A stretch of DNA of 64,000 nt, taken from assembly GCF_020387415.1 (NCBI RefSeq), contig NZ_JAGWCB010000008.1, positions 62,001 through 126,000 of the forward strand. Direction: 5' to 3'. The notes beneath the pieces were generated by a model. It ran no database searches. It was not told the origin of the DNA and worked only from the letters and a program-made list of their open reading frames with translations. Both the position numbers and the translations under genes were made by a program. This stretch comes from Ideonella benzenivorans (lineage in GTDB: Bacteria; Pseudomonadota; Gammaproteobacteria; Burkholderiales; Burkholderiaceae_C). Shown here in pieces: positions 57,705 through 64,000 of this stretch. How positions within the stretch are numbered: position 1 is the first letter of the stretch; each line of letters starts with the position of its first letter.

Positions 57705-57765
57705 ATCCCCGACAATTCCGCCCTTGGCGTTTCGCCAATCTGTTTCAGCCAACCCCGCCTCTGCC

Positions 57766-59178
57766 ATGACCGCACGCACCCTCTACGACAAGCTGTGGGA
57801 CGACCATGTCGTCCACACCGAGGACGACGGCACCGCCGTGCTCTACATCGACCGCCAGCTGCTGCATGAAGTGACCAGCCCGCAGGCCTTCGAAGGCCTG
57901 GACCTGGCCGGCCGCAAGGTCTGGCGTCTGTCGGCCAACCTGGCGGTGAGCGACCACAACGTGCCGACCACCGACCGCAGCCAGGGCATCGCCGACCCGG
58001 TCTCCAAGCTGCAGGTGGACACGCTGGACGCCAACTGCGACCGCAACGGCATCACCCAGTTCAAGATGGGCGATGTGCGCCAGGGCATCGTGCACGTGAT
58101 CGGGCCGGAGCAGGGCGCCACGCTGCCCGGCATGACGGTGGTCTGCGGTGACAGCCACACCTCCACCCATGGCGCCTTCGGCGCGCTGGCGCACGGTATC
58201 GGCACCTCCGAAGTGGAGCACGTGCTAGCCACCCAGACCCTGCTGGCCAAGAAGGCCAAGAACATGCTGGTCAAGGTGGAAGGTCAGGTGGCCAAGGGCG
58301 TTGGCGCCAAGGACATCGTGCTGGCCATCATCGGCAAGATCGGCACGGCCGGCGGCACCGGCTACACCATCGAGTTCGCCGGCTCGGCCATCCGGGCCCT
58401 GAGCATGGAAGGCCGCATGACGGTGTGCAACATGGCCATCGAGGCCGGCGCCCGCGCCGGCCTGGTGGCGGTGGACGACACCACCCTCCGTTACGTCCAG
58501 GGCCGTCCCTTCAGCCCCAGCGGCGTGGAGCTTGAGCAGGCCATCGCCTACTGGCGCACGCTGCACTCCGACCCGGGCGCCCACTTCGACAAGGTGGTGG
58601 AGCTGGACGCCGCGCAGATCCGTCCGCAGGTCACCTGGGGCACCTCGCCCGAGATGGTGCTGTCCATCGAGGACCGCGTGCCCGATCCCGACAAGGAAAA
58701 GGACGCTGTCAAGCGCGACGCCATGGAACGCGCGCTGACCTACATGGGCCTGGAACCCAACAAGGCGTTGGCCGACGTGCGCATCGACAAGGTCTTCATC
58801 GGCTCCTGCACCAACAGCCGCATCGAGGACATGCGCGAGGCCGCCGCGGTGGTCAAGCGCGTGGGGGGCCGCATCGCCGCCAACGTCAAGCTGGCGCTGG
58901 TGGTGCCAGGCTCGGGCCTGGTGAAGGCACAGGCCGAGGCCGAGGGCCTGGACCAGGTCTTCAAGGCCGCGGGCTTCGAGTGGCGCGAGCCGGGCTGCAG
59001 CATGTGCCTGGCGATGAATGCCGACCGGCTGGAGCCGGGTGAGCGCTGCGCCTCCACCAGCAACCGCAACTTCGAAGGCCGTCAGGGCGCCGGTGGCCGC
59101 ACCCACCTGGTGAGCCCGGCCATGGCCGCTGCCGCCGCGATGGCCGGCCATTTCGTCGATGTGCGCCGCATCGCCTGA
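57766..59178 (+). CDS. leuC: 3-isopropylmalate dehydratase large subunit
   Basis: A 470-residue aconitase-family subunit of leucine biosynthesis, isomerising 2- to 3-isopropylmalate. The 4Fe-4S ligands are in [14 protein letters not shown] and [37 protein letters not shown] and the C-terminal [21 protein letters not shown] are typical. It starts the leuC-entericidin-leuD-leuB series. Confidence 0.97.
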   Translation: MTARTLYDKLWDDHVVHTEDDGTAVLYIDRQLLHEVTSPQAFEGLDLAGRKVWRLSANLAVSDHNVPTTDRSQGIADPVSKLQVDTLDANCDRNGITQFKMGDVRQGIVHVIGPEQGATLPGMTVVCGDSHTSTHGAFGALAHGIGTSEVEHVLATQTLLAKKAKNMLVKVEGQVAKGVGAKDIVLAIIGKIGTAGGTGYTIEFAGSAIRALSMEGRMTVCNMAIEAGARAGLVAVDDTTLRYVQGRPFSPSGVELEQAIAYWRTLHSDPGAHFDKVVELDAAQIRPQVTWGTSPEMVLSIEDRVPDPDKEKDAVKRDAMERALTYMGLEPNKALADVRIDKVFIGSCTNSRIEDMREAAAVVKRVGGRIAANVKLALVVPGSGLVKAQAEAEGLDQVFKAAGFEWREPGCSMCLAMNADRLEPGERCASTSNRNFEGRQGAGGRTHLVSPAMAAAAAMAGHFVDVRRIA

Positions 59179-59189
59179 AGGAGTTTGCC

Positions 59190-59325
59190 GTGATCAAGAA
59201 GCTGCTGTTCGTGCTGGCTGGTCTGTCGGTGGTGCTGCTGACCGCCTGCAACACCATGCGAGGGCATGGGCAAGGACATCCAGAAGGCCGGCGAGAGCAT
59301 CGAAGGCGCGGCCAAGAAGAAGTGA
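59190..59325 (+). pseudogene. entericidin-like small lipoprotein gene with +1 frameshift
   Basis: Starting at GTG 59190 the frame reads a lipoprotein signal, MIKKLLFVLAGLSVVLLTAC, then NTMRG. After GGG at 59262-59264 the expected entericidin continuation GMGKDIQKAGESIEGAAKKK lies in the next frame, ending at TGA 59323-59325. The G run has one base too many for a continuous gene. Read without a shift, the frame gives an unrelated tail of arginines and stops at 59331-59333. Either this is a sequencing/assembly error, a recent mutation, or the gene is dead. Entericidin A/B genes normally encode about 43-48-residue toxin/antidote lipoproteins, and one between leuC and leuD is common in Betaproteobacteria. 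Confidence 0.75.
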
Positions 59326-59334
59326 GGCACTGAC

Positions 59335-59985
59335 ATGGACCAATTCACCGTGCACAAGGGCCTGGTGGCCCCGATGGACCGCGAGAACGTCGACACCGAC
59401 GCGATCATCCCCAAGCAATTCCTGAAGTCGATCAAGCGGACTGGTTTCGGTCCCAACCTGTTCGACGAGTGGCGCTACCTGGACCACGGCGAGCCGGGGC
59501 AGGACCCGTCCACGCGCAAGCCGAACCCGGATTTCGTGCTGAACCAGCCGCGCTACCAGGGCGCTTCGGTGCTGCTGGCTCGGGCCAACTTCGGCTGCGG
59601 TTCCAGCCGCGAGCACGCGCCCTGGGCGCTGCAGCAGTATGGCTTTCGTGCCATCCTGGCGCCCAGCTTTGCCGACATCTTCTTCAACAACTGCTTCAAG
59701 AACGGCGTGCTGCCCATCGTGCTGCCGGCGTCGCAGATCGCCCGCCTGTTCGACGAGGTGGCGGCCTTCCCGGGCTACCAGCTGACCATTGACCTGCCGC
59801 GCCAGGTGGTGGTGAAGGCCGATGGCACGGAGCTGCCCTTCGAGGTCCAGCCCTTCCGCAAGTACTGTCTGGTCAACGGCTTTGACGACATCGGCCTGAC
59901 CTTGCGCCACGCCGACAAGATCAAGGCCTACGAGGCCGAGCGCCTGGCCAAGATGCCCTGGCTGAACCACCGCCTGCCGGGCTGA
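59335..59985 (+). CDS. leuD: 3-isopropylmalate dehydratase small subunit
   Basis: A 216-residue swivelling-domain partner of LeuC. Characteristic blocks are [45 protein letters not shown] and [10 protein letters not shown]. It starts ten bases after the frame-restored entericidin stop. Length is normal. Confidence 0.96.
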   Translation: MDQFTVHKGLVAPMDRENVDTDAIIPKQFLKSIKRTGFGPNLFDEWRYLDHGEPGQDPSTRKPNPDFVLNQPRYQGASVLLARANFGCGSSREHAPWALQQYGFRAILAPSFADIFFNNCFKNGVLPIVLPASQIARLFDEVAAFPGYQLTIDLPRQVVVKADGTELPFEVQPFRKYCLVNGFDDIGLTLRHADKIKAYEAERLAKMPWLNHRLPG

Positions 59986-60019
59986 GCGCACTGAACCGAA
60001 GAACCCCCAAGGAATTCCC

Positions 60020-61117
60020 ATGAGCATGAAGATCGCCGTGTTGCCGGGTGACGGCATCGGCACCGAAATCGTCGCCGAGGCCATCAAGGTCCTGAAGGTG
60101 CTGGACCTGCCCTTCGAGATGGAAGAGGCCAAGGTGGGCGGTGCCGCCTACGAGGCCCACGGCCACCCGCTGCCCGAGAGCACGCTGGCCCTGGCCGAGT
60201 CGGCCGACGCCATCCTGTTCGGCGCGGTGGGCGACTGGAAGTACGACACCCTGGACCGCCCGCTGCGTCCCGAGCAGGCCATCCTGGGCCTGCGCAAGCA
60301 CCTGGGCCTGTTCGCCAACTTCCGCCCGGCCCTGTGCTACGAGCAGCTGACCCACGCCTCGAGCCTCAAGCCCGAGCTGGTGGCCGGCCTGGACATCCTG
60401 ATCATCCGCGAGCTGACCGGCGACATCTACTTCGGGCAGCCGCGCGGCCGCCGCACCGCGGTGGACGGGCACTTCCCCGGCGCCGAAGAGGCCTTCGACA
60501 CCATGCGCTACTCGCGCCCGGAGATCGAGCGCATCGCCCACGTCGCCTTCCAGGCCGCCCGCAAGCGTGGCAAGAAGGTCACCAGCGTCGACAAGGCCAA
60601 TGTGCTGGAGACCTTCCAGTTCTGGAAGGACGTGGTCACCGAGGTCCACAAGGACTACCCGGACGTCGAGCTCGAGCACATGTACGTGGACAACGCGGCC
60701 ATGCAACTGGTGCGCGCGCCCAAGAAGTTCGACGTGGTGGTGACCGGCAACATGTTCGGCGACATCCTCTCGGACGAGGCCGCGATGCTGACCGGCTCCA
60801 TCGGCATGCTGCCCTCAGCCTCGCTCAATGCCGAGAACCGCGGCCTGTACGAACCCAGCCATGGCAGTGCGCCGGACATTGCCGGCAAGGGGATTGCCAA
60901 CCCTTTGGCTACAATTCTGTCCGCTGCCATGATGCTCCGTTTTTCCCTCCAACAGCCTGAGGCCGCCGACCGGATCGAGTCGGCTGTGCGCGCTGTGCTG
61001 GCCGCGGGCTATCGCACCGTGGACATCTGGAGCGAGGGCACCCAGAAGGTGGGCACGCGTGAGATGGGTGATGCGGTCGTGGCCGCGATCACCGGCAAAA
61101 CCATTACCAAGAGCTGA
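60020..61117 (+). CDS. leuB: 3-isopropylmalate dehydrogenase
   Basis: A 365-residue NAD-dependent decarboxylating dehydrogenase. Blocks: [13 protein letters not shown], the substrate-binding [31 protein letters not shown], the catalytic Lys in [14 protein letters not shown], and [22 protein letters not shown] 60020 or 60026 (MKIAVLPGD) may start it; an AAGGAA ribosome site favours 60020. It is the last of the leu genes here. Confidence 0.97.
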   Translation: MSMKIAVLPGDGIGTEIVAEAIKVLKVLDLPFEMEEAKVGGAAYEAHGHPLPESTLALAESADAILFGAVGDWKYDTLDRPLRPEQAILGLRKHLGLFANFRPALCYEQLTHASSLKPELVAGLDILIIRELTGDIYFGQPRGRRTAVDGHFPGAEEAFDTMRYSRPEIERIAHVAFQAARKRGKKVTSVDKANVLETFQFWKDVVTEVHKDYPDVELEHMYVDNAAMQLVRAPKKFDVVVTGNMFGDILSDEAAMLTGSIGMLPSASLNAENRGLYEPSHGSAPDIAGKGIANPLATILSAAMMLRFSLQQPEAADRIESAVRAVLAAGYRTVDIWSEGTQKVGTREMGDAVVAAITGKTITKS

Positions 61118-61213
61118 CAGCTCGGTTTCGTCTCGCCCCCACACCCTGGACCCCGGCGAACGAGCCGGGGGAGTCAGGGGTCCGGGACAACACGCTTCAC
61201 AAGGAAACTGGAA
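61118..61213 (+). other. leuB-asd gap with two mutually exclusive hairpins
   Basis: CCCCGGC (61151-61157) can pair with GCCGGGG (61164-61170) around GAACGA, or GGACCCC (61148-61154) can pair with GGGGTCC (61177-61183). The two stems share CCCC and cannot form together. No T-run follows. An AAGGAA Shine-Dalgarno for asd lies at the end. Confidence 0.4.
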
Positions 61214-62341
61214 ATGGCACTCGTAGGTTTGGTCGGCTGGCGCGGCATGGTCGGCTCGGTCCTGATGGACCGCATGCAGGCGGAGAACGACTTCGCCCAC
61301 TTCGAACCCCTGTTCTTCTCGACCTCCAACGCCGGCGGCCAGGCCCCGGCCCAGGCCAAGAACGAAACCAAGCTGCAGGACGCCTTCGACATCGACGCGC
61401 TCAAGCGCTGCGACATCATCGTCACCTGCCAGGGCGGCGACTACACCACCGAGGTCTTCCCCAAGCTGCGCGCCGCGGGCTGGGCCGGTCACTGGATCGA
61501 CGCCGCCTCGACGCTGCGCATGAAGGACGACGCCATCATCGTCCTGGACCCGGTCAACCTGCCGGTGATCAAGGATTCGATCGCCAAGGGCGGCAAGAAC
61601 TGGATCGGCGGCAATTGCACCGTCTCCTGCATGCTGATGGGGGTGGGCGCGCTCTACAAGGCCGGCCTGGTCGAGTGGATGTCCACCCAGACCTACCAGG
61701 CCGCCTCCGGTGGCGGTGCCCAGCACATGCGCGAACTGCTGACCCAGTTCGGCACGCTGAACGCCGAGGTCAAGGCCCTGCTGGACGACCCCAAGAGCGC
61801 CATCCTCGAGATCGACCGCAAGGTCATCGCCAGGCAGCGCAGCCTGTCGGCCGCTGAAACCGCCAACTTCGGCGTGCCGCTGGGCGGTTCGCTGATTCCC
61901 TGGATCGACAAGGACCTGGGCAACGGCGTCAGCCGCGAAGAGTGGAAGGGCATGGCCGAGACCAACAAGATCCTCGGCCAGGGCGAGGGTTTCGGCACCG
62001 CCGCGGTGCCGGTGGACGGCTTCTGCGTGCGCGTGGGGGCCATGCGCTGCCACAGCCAGGCCCTGACCTTCAAACTCAAGAAGGACGTGCCGGTGGCTGA
62101 CCTGGAAGCCATGATCGCCGCCGACAACGCGTGGGTGAAGGTGGTGCCCAACACCCGGGAAGCCACCATGAAGGACCTGACGCCAGTGGCCACCACCGGC
62201 ACGCTCACGATTCCCGTGGGCCGCATCCGCAAGATGGCGATGGGCCCGGAGTACGTGGGCGCCTTCACCATCGGCGACCAGCTCCTGTGGGGGGCGGCCG
62301 AACCGCTGCGCCGCATGCTGCGCATCCTGCTGGAAGCTTGA
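61214..62341 (+). CDS. asd: aspartate-semialdehyde dehydrogenase
   Basis: A 375-residue NADPH-dependent enzyme at the branch to lysine/diaminopimelate, threonine and methionine. Seen are [20 protein letters not shown] (dinucleotide-binding), the catalytic Cys in [14 protein letters not shown], and the phosphate-binding and hinge segments in [16 protein letters not shown] and [20 protein letters not shown]. It has the normal proteobacterial length. A strong terminator follows. Confidence 0.97.
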   Translation: MALVGLVGWRGMVGSVLMDRMQAENDFAHFEPLFFSTSNAGGQAPAQAKNETKLQDAFDIDALKRCDIIVTCQGGDYTTEVFPKLRAAGWAGHWIDAASTLRMKDDAIIVLDPVNLPVIKDSIAKGGKNWIGGNCTVSCMLMGVGALYKAGLVEWMSTQTYQAASGGGAQHMRELLTQFGTLNAEVKALLDDPKSAILEIDRKVIARQRSLSAAETANFGVPLGGSLIPWIDKDLGNGVSREEWKGMAETNKILGQGEGFGTAAVPVDGFCVRVGAMRCHSQALTFKLKKDVPVADLEAMIAADNAWVKVVPNTREATMKDLTPVATTGTLTIPVGRIRKMAMGPEYVGAFTIGDQLLWGAAEPLRRMLRILLEA

Positions 62342-62414
62342 TGTCGATCGCTTCGGAGACCGACCGGGCCGGATAGGCTGGCGTCGGTGCTTCGATCCTT
62401 CGACTGGGTTGGAT

Positions 62415-62447
62415 CGGGCGTTGCCGCAGGGCAACGCCCGTTTCTTT
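62415..62447 (+). terminator. strong terminator after asd
   Basis: CGGGCGTTGCC (62415-62425), loop GCAG, GGCAACGCCCG (62430-62440), then TTTCTTT. The 11-bp stem is perfect. Confidence 0.9.
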
Positions 62448-62510
62448 GCCTGTTACGAAATGCGACGGGGAGCGGAAAGTCAGGCCTGCTTAGGGATTAG
62501 ATGAGTTTGG

Positions 62511-62525
62511 CAAGCTATATGCTTG
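62511..62525. promoter_or_regulatory. A+T-rich inverted repeat in the fimV upstream region
   Basis: CAAGC-TATAT-GCTTG (62511-62525) lies in the only A+T-rich pocket of the 193-base region between the asd terminator and fimV. It is likely part of the fimV promoter or a binding site. The other ~100 bases before fimV hold no gene. Confidence 0.35.
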
Positions 62526-62640
62526 ATACATTGCGGTTTTCCTGCCGCCTGCTGCTGCCTGTGGCGCTGTGGTCGGCCTGCCCACGTCGTTGAGGTCAAG
62601 TCTCCTCACAGCTTTGACGGATTGCGATTTCGGAGACGCT

Positions 62641-64000
62641 TTGAAGAATTCCACTCTCCCTGTCCGCGGCTATCTGCTCAGCGCCGTTGGCGCGGCGGCT
62701 CTGCTGCTTTGCCATACCTCGGCCTTGGCCTTCAGTCTGGGGCGCATGACGGTTCAATCGGCCTTGGGTGAGAACCTGCGTGCCGAGATCGACGTCAGCA
62801 ACCTGACGCCCGAGGAAGCTGCGACGCTGCACAGCGCGATCGCTTCTCCGGAGGCCTTCCGGGCCGCCGGGGTGGATTTCAACCCCGCCCTGAGTGGTGC
62901 GGAGGCCTCGCTGCAAAAGCGCAGCGATGGCCGCGCCGTCATCCGGATCGTCGGCTCGCGGGCGGTGTCCGAGCCTTTCGTCGACCTGATCCTGAACCTC
63001 AACTGGTCGGGTGGGCGCCTGCAGCGCTCCTACACCTTGCTGATCGACCCGCCGGTCACCAGGTCACCTTCGGCGCCGCCGGCGCCCTCGACGTCCACGG
63101 TGCTGTCGCCCGTTCCCAGCCGTGCGCCGGCGCCGTCCCGGGCGGGGGCCGAGCCGGCACCCAAGCCCGTGGCAGCGGCGCCGCGGCCGGCCCCGGAGCG
63201 TGCTCCCGCGGCGGCGCCCAAGTCCGAGACCGGTGGCGGCGAGTCCTACCGTGTGCGCAACGGCGATACCTTGTCGTCGATCGCGGGCCGGCACACCCCG
63301 TCTGGCGTGTCGCTGGACCAGATGCTGGTCAGCCTGTACCGCGGCAACCCGCAGGCCTTCGCCGGCAAGAACATGAACCGCCTGAAGGCGGGGGCCACGC
63401 TGGCCTTGCCCGACGCGCAGACGGCGGGCGGCATTTCGCGCGAAGAGGCGCGCCAGGTCATCCAGGCCCAGAGTGCCGATTTCGCAGCCTTCCGCCAGCG
63501 GCTTGCCCAGGGGGCGCCGGCCGTCAAGTCGGCCGAGCCGGAGCGTCAGGCCAGTGGCAAGGTCGAGGCGGCGGTGCAGGACCGCAAGGCAGCGGCCTCG
63601 GCCACGGCCGACCAGTTGACCCTGTCCCGTTCGGCCGTCAAACCCGGCGCAGAGGCCAAGGTGTCCAAGGACACCGAACGCAAGGCCGCCGAGGCGCGCG
63701 TGGCGGAGTTGTCGCGCAATGTCGAGGAGCTGAAGAAGCTCTCGGCCGGGACGGCGGTGGCCGGGGGCGGCGCCTCTGCGCCGCAGAAGCCGGGGGTGGC
63801 GGTGGCCGCCAACACGGCGTCGACGCCAGCCTCGGCGGCGGTGGCGCCCAGCGCCGTGGCGCCGGCCAGTGCCGCCGCTTCGATGCCGTCCAGCGTCGCC
63901 TCTGCCGTGGCGCAGACCGCGTCGCTGCCGGCCTCGACGCCCGCCAAGCGCAAGGCGCCGCCGGTGGCCCCCCCGGCCCCGGTGCAGGAGGAAGGCTTCC
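62641..64000 (+). CDS. fimV: FimV-like protein, N-terminal part (3' end outside window)
   Basis: An open frame of 453 codons running off the right edge. TTG 62641 follows the ribosome site GGAGA (about 62632-62636) and gives a signal peptide ending HTSALA-FS. FimV hallmarks follow: SLGRMTVQSALGENLRAEID and the beta-domain to about residue 140, a proline/alanine-rich linker, and a LysM peptidoglycan-binding domain at about residues 201-258 (YRVRNGDTLSSIAGRH ... LKAGATLALPD). A coiled coil is seen near residues 340-370 (ARVAELSRNVEELKKL). FimV is an inner-membrane hub for type IV pili and polar localisation. Position after asd is conserved in many Proteobacteria. The C-terminal TPR part is not in the window. 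Confidence 0.9.
   Translation, partial: MKNSTLPVRGYLLSAVGAAALLLCHTSALAFSLGRMTVQSALGENLRAEIDVSNLTPEEAATLHSAIASPEAFRAAGVDFNPALSGAEASLQKRSDGRAVIRIVGSRAVSEPFVDLILNLNWSGGRLQRSYTLLIDPPVTRSPSAPPAPSTSTVLSPVPSRAPAPSRAGAEPAPKPVAAAPRPAPERAPAAAPKSETGGGESYRVRNGDTLSSIAGRHTPSGVSLDQMLVSLYRGNPQAFAGKNMNRLKAGATLALPDAQTAGGISREEARQVIQAQSADFAAFRQRLAQGAPAVKSAEPERQASGKVEAAVQDRKAAASATADQLTLSRSAVKPGAEAKVSKDTERKAAEARVAELSRNVEELKKLSAGTAVAGGGASAPQKPGVAVAANTASTPASAAVAPSAVAPASAAASMPSSVASAVAQTASLPASTPAKRKAPPVAPPAPVQEEGF

Overview
The window is about 70% G+C and reads as chromosome of a betaproteobacterium of the order Burkholderiales, probably from the Leptothrix/Rubrivivax/Ideonella part of the order. This rests on gene order and protein character, not on a database search. 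Supporting syntenies are mdh / GntR regulator / sdhCDAB-sdhE-gltA, leuC-entericidin-leuD-leuB-asd-fimV, and ppk-sixA. I see no rRNA, tRNA, CRISPR array, insertion sequence or prophage. Coding density is high and no gene-free stretch exceeds 300 bases. Both edges cut genes: a sigma-54 activator at the left and fimV at the right.

Layout. 1-882: C-terminal part of an AcoR-like sigma-54 activator. 900-5709: phosphate block with a PlcP/LpxH-like phosphoesterase, ppk, sixA and an orphan PstS; the first two genes carry 11-bp-period Pho boxes. 5738-10899: envelope block with a PAP2/LPG-synthase-TM fusion, an ArnC-like and an ArnT-like glycosyltransferase, and a convergent PagL-like deacylase. 11119-23280: secreted esterase, riboflavin synthase, aldehyde dehydrogenase with a sigma-54 promoter plus a DUF779 partner, chemoreceptor, LigE-type DNA ligase, exonuclease I, KAS III enzyme, secreted coiled-coil protein, TrhP and a VOC protein. 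23374-35749: TCA-cycle block with acnB, a vapBC module, a small secreted protein, a CitE-like lyase, mdh, a GntR/UTRA regulator, sdhCDAB, sdhE and gltA. 35835-37599: class A beta-lactamase facing a damaged AmpR-like gene.

37439-46093 is a propionyl-CoA/methylmalonyl-CoA pathway: FCD regulator, methylmalonyl-CoA mutase, GNAT protein, MeaB, PccB, PccA and an epimerase-like VOC protein. prpE follows at 48304 after a DUF1631 gene. Together they would convert propionate to propionyl-CoA, (S)- and (R)-methylmalonyl-CoA and succinyl-CoA, feeding the nearby sdh/mdh/gltA/acnB cycle genes.

50381-52398 is a bufferin-type RiPP locus: a six-cysteine secreted precursor followed by one protein that fuses the MNIO maturase (DUF692/BufB) to its partner (DUF2063/BufC), behind an ECF-sigma-like promoter. 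This is the most interesting system in the window. 52395-56609 holds a CBS protein and an Mla/Pqi-like lipid-transport operon. 56805-64000 holds a LysR regulator, leuC, a frameshifted entericidin gene, leuD, leuB, asd and the start of fimV.

Product names come from motif and family recognition by eye. Promoters and operators are pattern matches and are inferences unless stated otherwise.
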